DNA from: an uncultured Roseburia sp.
Lineage (GTDB): Bacteria; Bacillota; Clostridia; Lachnospirales; Lachnospiraceae
DNA length: 64,000 nt
Direction of reading: 5' to 3'
Assembly (NCBI GenBank): GCA_945787015.1
Contig: CALZGM010000004.1
Location: 62,001 to 126,000, forward strand
Under the pieces are notes generated by a model, which was given only the letters and a program-made list of their open reading frames with translations, was not told the origin of the DNA and searched no databases. The translations under genes were made by a program, and so were the position numbers. Each line of letters starts with the position of its first letter. Within the stretch, counting starts at the first letter, position 1. Of the stretch, positions 53,246 to 61,752 are shown piece by piece.

Positions 53246-55291
53246 TTATAACTGTAATGTATTCTTCCTATTGTGAATATATTTTGACAGATATTCTTTC
53301 AAATTTTCGTGTTCCGGTTGTAATAAATCAGGGTCTCTTGCAATCAGTGATGTAACCTCGCCCGCAGCCTGCTGTAATAGTGCAGCGTCCTGATAAATAT
53401 CAGCCAGCGCAAACTGCATTTCTCCTGACTGTCTGATGCCAAAAAAGTCACCCGGTCCTCTTAATTTCAAGTCTTCATTTGCAATTTCAAATCCATCATT
53501 TGAATGATTTAGAATGTCAAGACGTTTTTTTGACTTTTCGGTATCTGCAGTGTTTATCATAATGCAATAAGACTGTGCATTACCACGTCCTACCCTGCCA
53601 CGCAGCTGATGAAGCTGCGCTAGTCCAAAACGTTCTGCATTTTCTATCAACATAACAGTTGCATTCGGCACGTTCACTCCAACTTCTACAACAGTTGTAG
53701 ATACTAAAACCTGAATTTCATTTTCCGCAAACTGTTCCATTACTTCGTTTTTTAATTTAGGTTTCATTTGTCCGTGTAAAATACCAACATTTATATTAGG
53801 AGACAGAGCTTCCTTTATTTTTTTTGCATAATCAATAACATTTTCACCCTCAGCATTCTCACTTTCTTCTACAAGTGGACATATCACATATGCCTGATGT
53901 CCCAAAGAGACTTCCTTTTCGATAAATTCATAAGCCTTCGGGCGGTATTTTGTATTAACCACACAATTCTTGATAGGCAGTCGCCTTGCCGGGACTTCAT
54001 CCACTACAGAGATGTCTAAATCACCATATAAAATAATAGCAAGAGTTCTTGGTATTGGTGTCGCACTCATAACAAGCACATGTGGAACTTGTCCTTTGTT
54101 AAAAAATGCTTCACGCTGTCTGACACCAAAACGGTGCTGCTCATCCGTAATCACCAGTGCAAGCTCCTTGTATACAACTTTTTCCTGAATCAGCGCATGA
54201 GTACCGATAATCATTGCATCCTCAAATTGCTGAATCCTTTCATAAGCCTCCCGCTTTTGTTTTGCAGTCATAGAACCGGTAATTAGTACAAGAGGTATAT
54301 TTAATCCAAATCGTTCACAAAGTCCCTTAAATGACTCATAATGCTGTACTGCCAATACTTCTGTAGGAGCCATTATTGCTGACTGATATCCATTATGTGA
54401 ACAGTCAGCCATCGCTAAAAATGCAAGAATTGTCTTACCGGAACCAACATCTCCCTGAATCAGTCTTTGCATGGCATAAGGACTTCTCATATCCTGTTGG
54501 ATTTCTTTTAACACTCTTATTTGCGCGTTCGTAAGTTCATAAGGTAATTTTTTTACCAATTCATCTGCAAAGGTGTCATTTTGGAAAATAAAACTGTTAC
54601 TATCCTTCTCCTTCTTTTCTTTTTGATACTGTAAATTCAACACAAACAAAAAAAGTTCATTAAAAACAAGTCTTTTTCTTGCTGTAATCACAGCATCCAT
54701 ATCATCCGGAAAATGAATTTGTTTTATTGCATAATTATACTCGCAAAGTTGATATTTATGGCGTATTTCATCCGGAAGATACTCCGGGAATAAAAGTTCC
54801 TGTTCAAATGCTCCTTGTATCATTTTTTGCATAAAATGATTGGATACCCCCTTTGGAGTTGTATAAACAGGAAGAAAGCGTAGTTCCATCTGCTGGTATT
54901 GCGAAATGGAATACAGTACCGGCTGTTCCATACAAAGTCTTCCGTTTTTATTCTGTATTTTGCCATAAAATACGTAGCTTTCACCTACATTGAGTGAATT
55001 TTTGATATATGGCATATGATACCAGACAAGATTTAATTTTTTTGTCGAATCTCCGACATAAGTGACTGTAATTTGCATAGAACGCACTTTTTTAACAACC
55101 GGAACTGACAATACTTTTCCTATGATTGCAGCTGTTTCTCCCTCTACTGCTTCACATACCGCTTTCATTTCCGGAAATTGGATATAAGTACGAGGAAAAT
55201 AAAGCATAGCGTCTTCTACTGTCTCTATTTCAATTTTCTTTAATAATTTAGCTGATTTTTCACCAATTCCTTTTATTTCCGTAATTTGCAT
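53246..55291 (-). CDS. recG: ATP-dependent DNA helicase RecG
   Basis: Superfamily 2 helicase that remodels stalled forks and branched DNA. The wedge domain occupies the first part, the P-loop is GDVGSGKT, the DEQH box is DEQHRFGVRQREAFF, and RFGLAQLHQLRGRVGRGNAQ is motif VI. ATG 55291 (MQITEIKGIGEKSAK) follows AAAGGAG and was chosen over the upstream ATG at 55324. It follows yloU-fakA as in B. subtilis, but after a hairpin terminator. Product 681 aa. Confidence 0.96.
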   Translation of the reverse strand: MQITEIKGIGEKSAKLLKKIEIETVEDAMLYFPRTYIQFPEMKAVCEAVEGETAAIIGKVLSVPVVKKVRSMQITVTYVGDSTKKLNLVWYHMPYIKNSLNVGESYVFYGKIQNKNGRLCMEQPVLYSISQYQQMELRFLPVYTTPKGVSNHFMQKMIQGAFEQELLFPEYLPDEIRHKYQLCEYNYAIKQIHFPDDMDAVITARKRLVFNELFLFVLNLQYQKEKKEKDSNSFIFQNDTFADELVKKLPYELTNAQIRVLKEIQQDMRSPYAMQRLIQGDVGSGKTILAFLAMADCSHNGYQSAIMAPTEVLAVQHYESFKGLCERFGLNIPLVLITGSMTAKQKREAYERIQQFEDAMIIGTHALIQEKVVYKELALVITDEQHRFGVRQREAFFNKGQVPHVLVMSATPIPRTLAIILYGDLDISVVDEVPARRLPIKNCVVNTKYRPKAYEFIEKEVSLGHQAYVICPLVEESENAEGENVIDYAKKIKEALSPNINVGILHGQMKPKLKNEVMEQFAENEIQVLVSTTVVEVGVNVPNATVMLIENAERFGLAQLHQLRGRVGRGNAQSYCIMINTADTEKSKKRLDILNHSNDGFEIANEDLKLRGPGDFFGIRQSGEMQFALADIYQDAALLQQAAGEVTSLIARDPDLLQPEHENLKEYLSKYIHNRKNTLQL

Positions 55292-55324
55292 GGAAATTGT
55301 CTCCTTTATACGCACTACATGCAT

Positions 55325-55373
55325 AAAAAAAGAGTTACCGGATTAACAATTTATGTCAAAAGGATAACTCTTT
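55325..55373 (-). terminator. Terminator between fakA-like gene and recG
   Basis: On the minus strand AAAGAGTTATCC pairs with GGTAACTCTTT (one bulge) over a loop of about 22 nt, followed by six T. Confidence 0.72.
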
Positions 55374-55383
55374 CACTCTACTT

Positions 55384-57093
55384 TTATTCTACTGAAACCA
55401 GATAGTAGTAAATCGGCTGTCCGCCAAATTGTACCTCTACCTCTACATCCGGATATTCTGCTTCCACTTTTTCTGCGATAGAGGAAGCGCTTTCTTCACT
55501 CATATCTGAACCATAGTAAATGGTAACAATTGCAGAATCCTCATCAACTAACTGTGAAATCATATCCAAGGTAGTTGCTTCTAAATCTGTCCCCACCGAT
55601 AAGATACTCTTATCGCCGATACCCATATAATCATCCTGTTTAATCTCTTTGTCATCAATTACAGTATCACGAACTGCATAAGTTACCTGACCTGTTTTAA
55701 CAAGAGCTATTTCCTCTTCCATACGAGACGCATTGTCCTCCGGTGAATTATCCGGGATATAATTAATCAATGCTGTAATTCCCTGAGGAACTGTCTTTGT
55801 AGGAACAACGATTACATTCTTATCTTCTACCAAAGAAGCAGCTTGGTTTGCTGCAAGAATAATATTTTTATTGTTTGGTAAAATGAAAATATTTTTTGCA
55901 TTCACATGTTCGATGGCATTTAACATATCCTCTGTACTTGGATTCATCGTTTGACCACCTTCAATGATATAATCCACGCCTAAGCCACGGAAAATTTCAT
56001 TAATTCCTTCACCAATGCTTACGGAAATAAAGCCCATTTCTTTTGGTTCTTCTGCCGGAACTTCTGTAGCAGAAATGTTTTCTGTAGAACCGGAAGTACT
56101 CTGCATCTCTTTTTCTTTCATTGCAGAAACCTTCTCGTCGCGTTCTAACCGCATATTCTCGATAATAATGGTTGTTAACTGACCATAAGTTAATGCTTTC
56201 TGCATTGCCTGACCCGGATCGTTGGTATGTACATGTACCTTAACAATCTCGTCATCTGCAACTACTACAATAGAATCACCAATAGATTCCAGATATGATT
56301 TGAATTCTACTTCCTGTTTCTCTGTAAACGGTTTTTCAAGCATAATAAGGAACTGTGTACAATAACAGAAAGTGATTTCCTGATTCGCCTGCGCATCAAT
56401 ATAAGAATTAGAACTCTCCGCAGATGCAGGAATAGAACTTCCTGATGTCGGCACATCTAAAGTATAGTCTACTTCTTTGCCCAATAAGACATCAAAAGCA
56501 CCTTTTAATACCTGCATCAATCCCTGACCGCCGGAGTCAACTACACCTGCCTGTTTTAAAACCGGAAGCATATCAGGAGTCTTACTTAAAACATGATCTC
56601 CTTCTTTAATCACTTCCTGACAGAAAAATACCAAATCATCTGTTTCCTCATTTAATAATAAGGCTTTTTCTGAGATTCCTTTTGCGACAGTTAAAATCGT
56701 ACCTTCCTTCGGTTTCATAACCGCTTTATAAGCAGTCTCGGTTGCTTTCTGTAAAGCATCTGTTAACACCTGGACATTAATCTCATCATATTCCGCAATA
56801 ACCTTAGTAAATCCACGGAATAACTGTGACAAAATAACTCCGGAGTTTCCTCTTGCACCTCTTAAAGAGCCGGATGAAATTGCTTTTGCTAAAGTTTTCA
56901 TTTCCGGATTTTTCATTGTCGCAACATCTTTTGCTCCAGACATGATTGTCATTGACATATTTGTACCGGTATCTCCATCCGGAACAGGAAAGACATTCAG
57001 TTCATTAATCCATTCTTTTTTTGCTTCTAAGTTTGCAGCTCCGCCTAAAAACATCTTAGCCAGAACTTCAGCATTTATTGTAGTGATTTCCAC
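55384..57093 (-). CDS. DAK2-domain fatty acid kinase FakA-like (YloV)
   Basis: ATP-binding subunit of the FakA/FakB-type fatty acid kinase system, 569 aa. The DAK2 (DhaL-like) domain at the N-terminus has LNVFPVPDGDTGTNMSMTIMSG with the metal-binding acidic residues, followed by the EDD/DAK1-like C-terminal domain typical of YloV. A FakB partner is not in the window. It follows yloU by 13 nt, the usual pair. Confidence 0.9.
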   Translation of the reverse strand: MEITTINAEVLAKMFLGGAANLEAKKEWINELNVFPVPDGDTGTNMSMTIMSGAKDVATMKNPEMKTLAKAISSGSLRGARGNSGVILSQLFRGFTKVIAEYDEINVQVLTDALQKATETAYKAVMKPKEGTILTVAKGISEKALLLNEETDDLVFFCQEVIKEGDHVLSKTPDMLPVLKQAGVVDSGGQGLMQVLKGAFDVLLGKEVDYTLDVPTSGSSIPASAESSNSYIDAQANQEITFCYCTQFLIMLEKPFTEKQEVEFKSYLESIGDSIVVVADDEIVKVHVHTNDPGQAMQKALTYGQLTTIIIENMRLERDEKVSAMKEKEMQSTSGSTENISATEVPAEEPKEMGFISVSIGEGINEIFRGLGVDYIIEGGQTMNPSTEDMLNAIEHVNAKNIFILPNNKNIILAANQAASLVEDKNVIVVPTKTVPQGITALINYIPDNSPEDNASRMEEEIALVKTGQVTYAVRDTVIDDKEIKQDDYMGIGDKSILSVGTDLEATTLDMISQLVDEDSAIVTIYYGSDMSEESASSIAEKVEAEYPDVEVEVQFGGQPIYYYLVSVE

Positions 57094-57106
57094 TGTTTAA
57101 TCCTCC

Positions 57107-57469
57107 TTAATCAATTACACGCACACCTTCAACATAGATGTTTATCTTTTCGAGTTCCATACCGGTAAAAGATTCTACTTTATATTTAACAGTTTCAATT
57201 AAATTGTCTGTTACAGTAGGAATACTTACACCATAAGAAACAATTACATGAAAATCGATTGTAATTTTATTATCTTCATTTACAGTAACATTAATACCAT
57301 GTGTAATGTAATCTCTCTTTAATAATTTAACAAGTCCATCTTTCATATTAACCGCAGCCATACCAACAATACCAAAACATTCAACGGCTACAGAACCTGC
57401 ATATGTTGCAATAACATCGTGGTCAATTGTAACTTTACCCAGATGGGTATCCATGTGTCCATTCATCAT
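57107..57469 (-). CDS. Asp23/Gls24 family protein YloU
   Basis: Cytosolic protein of 120 aa in the Asp23/Gls24 (alkaline shock) family, associated with the cell envelope. The core GKVTIDHDVIATYAGSVAVE, GIVGMAAVNMKDGLV and the strand VTVNEDNKITIDFHVIVSYG are characteristic. The order rpmB / yloU-fakA-recG is the same as in Bacillus. Confidence 0.92.
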   Translation of the reverse strand: MMNGHMDTHLGKVTIDHDVIATYAGSVAVECFGIVGMAAVNMKDGLVKLLKRDYITHGINVTVNEDNKITIDFHVIVSYGVSIPTVTDNLIETVKYKVESFTGMELEKINIYVEGVRVID

Positions 57470-57536
57470 AAATATTAAACCATGCCTTTCTATAATATAC
57501 TTTATTTATTCGCATACTGACGCTAGTTTAAACACT

Positions 57537-57565
57537 ATTATAACCTCTTTTTACTCATATGCCTA
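57537..57565 (-). promoter_or_regulatory. Probable promoter of yloU-fakA
   Basis: On the minus strand TATAAT (57542-57537) is preceded at 17 nt by TAGGCA (57565-57560), a weak -35 box. Confidence 0.55.
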
Positions 57566-57603
57566 GTCATATTTTATATTTTTTTAAAATTTTTATTTTT
57601 TAC

Positions 57604-57632
57604 TTGCATTATCTTGTTTTATCTGTTAGAAT
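57604..57632 (+). promoter_or_regulatory. Sigma-A promoter of rpmB
   Basis: TTGCAT and TAGAAT are spaced by 17 nt, two mismatches in total from consensus, about 65 bp before the rpmB start. Confidence 0.78.
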
Positions 57633-57696
57633 GAATCATGTTGTGAGTTTACATATTTTAGTGTAAGCTTAGGAATATGCAAGGAGGTGCAAAACA

Positions 57697-57882
57697 ATGG
57701 CAAAATGCGCAGTTTGTGGAAAGGCAGCTCATTATGGAAATAATGTCAGCCATTCTAATAGAAAGTCAAGTAGAATGTGGAAGTCTAACATCAGACGTGT
57801 TAGTTGTAAAGTAAACGGAACACCAAGAAAATTATATGTATGTGCTTCCTGCTTAAAATCTGGTAAAGTTGAAAGAGCTTAA
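57697..57882 (+). CDS. rpmB: 50S ribosomal protein L28
   Basis: Ribosomal protein of 61 aa with the zinc-binding pattern CAVC near the start and CASC near the end, so the zinc-containing (C+) form. The core HSNRKSSRMWKSNIRRVSCK is typical. Preceded by AAGGAGGTG. Its own promoter and terminator make it monocistronic and divergent from yloU. Confidence 0.97.
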   Translation: MAKCAVCGKAAHYGNNVSHSNRKSSRMWKSNIRRVSCKVNGTPRKLYVCASCLKSGKVERA

Positions 57883-57907
57883 CCTATAGAAATGAGCAAA
57901 AATAATA

Positions 57908-57939
57908 GAAAGTACGCTTTTGCGTACTTTCTTTTTTTT
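57908..57939 (+). terminator. Terminator of rpmB
   Basis: Perfect 10-bp stem GAAAGTACGC / GCGTACTTTC, TTTT loop, followed by eight T. Confidence 0.95.
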
Positions 57940-57946
57940 ACAGGGT

Positions 57947-58081
57947 TTAACAATATAAATTATATCCTATCAATAAAGCTAATACAATCAGAACAAAACC
58001 GAAGAATTCATTCGATATAATCAGCATAAATAACATTCCAATAGCAAAACAAAATAATCCAAAACCAATGATTCGTTTCAT
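57947..58081 (-). CDS. 44-residue two-segment membrane protein
   Basis: A short frame from the ATG at 58081 encodes MKRIIGFGLFCFAIGMLFML, then IISNEFFGFVLIVLALLIGY and NLYC. Two hydrophobic segments are joined by a short polar turn (SNEFF), a typical small hairpin membrane protein. Codon use looks coding and similar small proteins are remembered from Lachnospiraceae genomes, but no search was done. It starts 12 nt after the run of T of the gerW terminator and has only a weak ribosome binding site, so expression is uncertain. Confidence 0.65.
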   Translation of the reverse strand: MKRIIGFGLFCFAIGMLFMLIISNEFFGFVLIVLALLIGYNLYC

Positions 58082-58092
58082 TCTGACACCAA

Positions 58093-58123
58093 AAAAGCAT
58101 ATATTACTATAATATATGCTTTT
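58093..58123 (-). terminator. Terminator of the gerW operon
   Basis: Perfect 14-bp stem AAAAGCATATATTA / TAATATATGCTTTT with a 3-nt loop, and a T run in the minus-strand direction. Confidence 0.88.
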
Positions 58124-58154
58124 CTAAATGATTTTTGATATCAAATTAATCATT

Positions 58155-58595
58155 CTATGATTCTTCTGATTTATTTACAGATTCTTTTAAAATGCTCTCC
58201 ATCTCCTCTTTTGCTGCATTTCTTTCCTCCGTAGATGCTTCGTCAGCCACAGAATCCTTACTGTCAGATTTGGAGGTGAAGCGGTTTACAAAATCCGGTA
58301 CCATGTCCAAAATTTTTGTTACACCATCCTGATTTTTAATATTTACAAGCTTTGTGTTTCCATTCTGAATTACTAAAACTGCAGATGGCATGATTTTTCC
58401 ACCCATTCCTCCTGCTCCACTGTTTTTTTTGTCTTCAGTAAAAGCTCCGGCTGCAACACCAAAAGAAACATCCACTAACGGTAATATAATGGTATCACCA
58501 ATGTGAATTGCATCGCCTACCACTGTTTTAGTTGTTATAAAACTATCCATCCCTTTAAATAATGATTCTACTGTTGTATTGAAACTCTCTGCCAT
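58155..58595 (-). CDS. gerW: GerW/YtfJ-family sporulation protein
   Basis: Spore protein of the YtfJ/GerW family, needed for normal germination in Bacillus. The 146-aa product has the core TTVESLFKGMDSFITTKTVVGDAIHIGDTIILPLVDVSFG in pieces and the glycine-rich GGMGGKIMPSAVLVI, both diagnostic. It follows the DUF2953 gene by about 30 nt, the same ytfI-ytfJ pairing as in Bacillus. Confidence 0.93.
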   Translation of the reverse strand: MAESFNTTVESLFKGMDSFITTKTVVGDAIHIGDTIILPLVDVSFGVAAGAFTEDKKNSGAGGMGGKIMPSAVLVIQNGNTKLVNIKNQDGVTKILDMVPDFVNRFTSKSDSKDSVADEASTEERNAAKEEMESILKESVNKSEES

Positions 58596-58626
58596 ACTGC
58601 TCCGCCTTTCTGCGTCATTGTGCTTT

Positions 58627-59436
58627 TTATATTGCTGCTTTCATATTTTTGATTCTTATTCTGACTTCTTCATCAAAAAGTAACCTTAAAACGGTTATTA
58701 AAACATGTACCAGACGTATTCTTCCTGCTATCAAAAAGGTTCCTTTTATATATGGAGTATCAGATTCAAAATCTGGAACAAGTTGAAATTCATATTGATA
58801 TAAAACCGGAATCATACATAGGATTCCAAAAATCTGCCCTGTTAATGCAGGATCGCCAGCTGAAAAAAGAAGATTTGTCTTAATCTTACGAAATTTAAAA
58901 TGCCTTAATAGATATCGCAGCTCTGCAATCAGTTTATTCAACACACTTTTATTATGTTCATCTGTAAGCTGCTGTTTCCAATATGCAAATCTATCCTTTG
59001 AAATCCGTTTTTTCTGTTTCTTAATCTTTTCAGTTTTTAAAGGCTTTTCCTCTAAGGATTCCTTTGTGTTTTTTGTTTGCGCAGAGGATGGTTCCTTTTT
59101 ATATTCTGTGTTCGTCGTTTCTCGTTCAATGTCCGCTCTGTCCTCTTCTTCGACTGTAATCTCTTCTTCCAATTGTTTTTTCTTTTTTTGAAATCCTAAC
59201 ACAAAAAAAGAAACATCAAATGCCTCGTCCTGATAGGTAAACAATATTTTTATGATAGAAAAACAGTAACGAAGGCTTCCCTTTAGTTCAAGTTCGTGAT
59301 TCTCCTGAATCTCCCCTGCCAACTGATATCGAATTGGAAGAAATAAAACCATCACAAGAAGCAACAGAATAATTCCTAAAGCGGCCAAAAGTACAATAAG
59401 AATTACTTTTAAGATAAATAATAATAGCTCCATCAA
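58627..59436 (-). CDS. DUF2953 protein (YtfI-like)
   Basis: A 269-aa protein with one strong N-terminal membrane segment (FILKVILIVLLAALGIILLLL, about residues 7-27), a basic, lysine-rich central linker (EKPLKTEKIKKQKKRISKDR) and a C-terminal DUF2953 region ending near an FLIAGRIRLVHVLITVLRLL stretch that may associate with the membrane. Role unknown; the pairing with gerW suggests a spore or mother-cell function. Its start overlaps the upstream gene by 4 nt. Confidence 0.83.
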   Translation of the reverse strand: MMELLLFILKVILIVLLAALGIILLLLVMVLFLPIRYQLAGEIQENHELELKGSLRYCFSIIKILFTYQDEAFDVSFFVLGFQKKKKQLEEEITVEEEDRADIERETTNTEYKKEPSSAQTKNTKESLEEKPLKTEKIKKQKKRISKDRFAYWKQQLTDEHNKSVLNKLIAELRYLLRHFKFRKIKTNLLFSAGDPALTGQIFGILCMIPVLYQYEFQLVPDFESDTPYIKGTFLIAGRIRLVHVLITVLRLLFDEEVRIRIKNMKAAI

Positions 59437-59762
59437 TAATTAACAGAATCCTTTTTTTCATTTATATAAGACGAGACATCAAATCCGCCTGTACTATGAT
59501 AAACTTCATCCACAATTTGTTTCACAAGTTCTAACGCTTCGTCATATCCATTTGCCAAACCGATGATAAATAAATTCTTTTTGGGATACCCCTTCTGCAT
59601 CAGTTCCCAAGCCGGAATAACATCTAACAGATTCTGTGGATTGGAAGCAAGTGTAATCACATAAATATTAATCTGACCTGCATTGTGACGTATTTTCCAT
59701 TTGATTTTTTCAGCTTTGTGGGCTATGCTGCTTCCCACATATAAATTTTCATACCATCTCAT
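59433..59762 (-). CDS. Uncharacterised 109-residue protein
   Basis: Not recognised. The product has a Rossmann-like pattern: a helix (HKAEKIKWKIRHNAG), the strand INIYVITLASN, the helix NLLDVIPAWELMQKGYPK and the strand NLFIIGLANGYDEALELVK, then a polar tail. No membrane segment. It is coupled by a 4-nt overlap to the DUF2953 gene and 17 nt after the Nudix gene, so it belongs to the gerW operon. Confidence 0.75.
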   Translation of the reverse strand: MRWYENLYVGSSIAHKAEKIKWKIRHNAGQINIYVITLASNPQNLLDVIPAWELMQKGYPKKNLFIIGLANGYDEALELVKQIVDEVYHSTGGFDVSSYINEKKDSVNY

Positions 59763-59779
59763 GAAAAATCCTCACAGCT

Positions 59780-60232
59780 CTAAAAATACTTATGATTACC
59801 CCATAAATTACTTTTTTTTAATTCTAAATACTCATTATATGCTTTCTCTAAGATTTGTTTTTCATTTGCAAACTTTAGCAAATGATATGCCTCATGATAC
59901 TTATAAAATCCTGAGTCAACAAAATATTCTTCGCGTTGTGGTTTGCTGTAATAACTATCTGCCATCATCAAATACCAGTGAACGTCTTTCTCTACTGTAT
60001 CCTCCGGCACGGTAAATGTATACTGGCTTTTCCCAATATACTTAATAATGCTTGCATGCGCACCTGTCTCTTCTAATACCTCACGGGTCGCAGTATCTTT
60101 GTACTCTTCCCCTTCTTCAACGGTACCCTTAGGCAACACCCATCCTTCATACTTATTCTTGTAATTCTTGTACAAAAGCAATATTTTACCACGAAAGATT
60201 ACCACACCACCACAACTTGTTGCTTCAATCAT
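59780..60232 (-). CDS. Nudix hydrolase
   Basis: Nudix protein of 150 aa. The Nudix box reads GTVEEGE, then REVLEETG. The opening SCGGVVIFRGKILLLYKNYKN and the segment GWVLPKGTVEEGE resemble Ap4A- or diphosphoinositol-type Nudix proteins, but the substrate is unproven. It is first in the gerW operon, downstream of its own promoter. Confidence 0.88.
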   Translation of the reverse strand: MIEATSCGGVVIFRGKILLLYKNYKNKYEGWVLPKGTVEEGEEYKDTATREVLEETGAHASIIKYIGKSQYTFTVPEDTVEKDVHWYLMMADSYYSKPQREEYFVDSGFYKYHEAYHLLKFANEKQILEKAYNEYLELKKSNLWGNHKYF

Positions 60233-60271
60233 TGCAATACCTCCTGATGTGGTTAAAATAATATTGTATTT

Positions 60272-60300
60272 AGTATAACTCTTTTCGAAGTAGCATGCAA
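60272..60300 (-). promoter_or_regulatory. Promoter of the Nudix-to-gerW operon
   Basis: On the minus strand TTGCAT (60300-60295) and TATACT (60277-60272) are 17 nt apart. It lies between the PBP stop codon and the Nudix start. Confidence 0.75.
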
Positions 60301-61752
60301 CTATTCCGCGAAATAGGTATCAAAAATTTTTTTAGCCATAGGTACTGCAACAGAACTTCCTGATCCAGCCTCCTCAACCAAAATTGCTACAGCAATATCC
60401 TGTTTTTCATCCTGATGTGCATATCCCACAAACCAGGAGTGACAATGCTCCGCTAAGGATGAAAATTCTGCAGAACCGGTTTTTCCATAAGCCTCATAGG
60501 ATTTGCTCTTTAATTTCGTTCCTGTCCCATACTCTACAACCGCACGCATATATTTCTGTAATAGTGTTGCTTCTTCCTTTGTCATCAGCCTCTGATATGT
60601 TGCCGGTTGATATTGTTTTACAATTTCTCCTGTATGACTTTCTATATGGTCAATGAAATAAGGGGTCATTAAAATACCATCATTTGCTACAGCACTTGTA
60701 AGTAAGGCCATATGAAATGGTGTCACTAAAGTAGTACCTTGTCCAATTGCACTCTGCAGAATATCGGAATCTGTAGACTCCTCTGTTAAAGAAAACCTGC
60801 TTTTTGAATAAGAAAGCTTTGTCGGAAGCTCCTGATTAAACAACAGGCCGTCGCATACCTTCTGGTAAGAATTAACATCCAGAGAAAGACCGATGTTAGC
60901 AAAGGAAGAATTACAGGATTCCGCAAAGGACTCTTCAAGATTTACCGTCCCGTGCTTTTTATTCTGATAACAATGAATCACCGCATCTTCGGTTGTAAAT
61001 TTTCCATTACATTGAAAGGTATAGGCACCCGGATCTCCATTTTCACGTAGATAAGCTAATGTTGTTACTATTTTAAAAGTCGACCCCGGCGGATATAATC
61101 CCTGCATGGCCCGATTAAGCAATACAGTAGATGTATTCTCTTCCGAAATCAAATATTCCCAGTCTGCTTCCACATCATTCGGATTAAAATCCGGTTTTGA
61201 AACCATTGCCAGAATTTTACCGGTAGACGGTTCCATTACTACAATTGCTCCCTCGTAAAATGAAAGCGCATCATATGCCGTCTGCTGAAGTTCATAATTT
61301 AAAGTAGTAATGACATTGTCACCTACATATTTCTCAGAGCCTAACTCTGTTTCTACTTTTTCATCAATCGAAACATGTGATTTTAATAAATTATAGTTTT
61401 CTAATTTTTCAATTCCATATTTTCCATTCGTAGAATATCCAACTACATGTGCAAATAAATTATTATATGGATAATAACGTTCCTCTTCACCCTCTTCGTT
61501 GGTGACAGTTGTTGCCAGAACCATCCCATCTGCAGATTGAATTTTTCCTCTTGTAACCCGTTCTGCAAACAGTTCTTCTCTACTGTTATAGTCGTTATTT
61601 ATGAAATCTGCACTGTCATTTATCATAAAATCAGCAAAATGAATGATTAATGCTATAAAAAGAGCGATAAATACATACTTAACGACTGCAAACTCCCAAT
61701 TACTTAGAAGTGACTTTTTCTTTTTCTCTTTTTTCAACTCGTTTTCTGTCAT
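60301..61752 (-). CDS. Class B penicillin-binding protein (PbpA/FtsI-like transpeptidase)
   Basis: Peptidoglycan transpeptidase with one N-terminal membrane anchor (WEFAVVKYVFIALFIALIIHF) and a transpeptidase domain with the three motifs: STFKI (SxxK), SCNSS (SxN) and KTGSAE (KTG). At 483 aa it is short, as in PbpA-type PBPs that pair with an FtsW/RodA protein; the upstream gene is exactly that. ATG 61752 (MTENELKKEKKKK), preceded by GAGGG, was chosen over an upstream frame opening. It overlaps the ftsW-like gene by 53 nt. Confidence 0.92.
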   Translation of the reverse strand: MTENELKKEKKKKSLLSNWEFAVVKYVFIALFIALIIHFADFMINDSADFINNDYNSREELFAERVTRGKIQSADGMVLATTVTNEEGEEERYYPYNNLFAHVVGYSTNGKYGIEKLENYNLLKSHVSIDEKVETELGSEKYVGDNVITTLNYELQQTAYDALSFYEGAIVVMEPSTGKILAMVSKPDFNPNDVEADWEYLISEENTSTVLLNRAMQGLYPPGSTFKIVTTLAYLRENGDPGAYTFQCNGKFTTEDAVIHCYQNKKHGTVNLEESFAESCNSSFANIGLSLDVNSYQKVCDGLLFNQELPTKLSYSKSRFSLTEESTDSDILQSAIGQGTTLVTPFHMALLTSAVANDGILMTPYFIDHIESHTGEIVKQYQPATYQRLMTKEEATLLQKYMRAVVEYGTGTKLKSKSYEAYGKTGSAEFSSLAEHCHSWFVGYAHQDEKQDIAVAILVEEAGSGSSVAVPMAKKIFDTYFAE

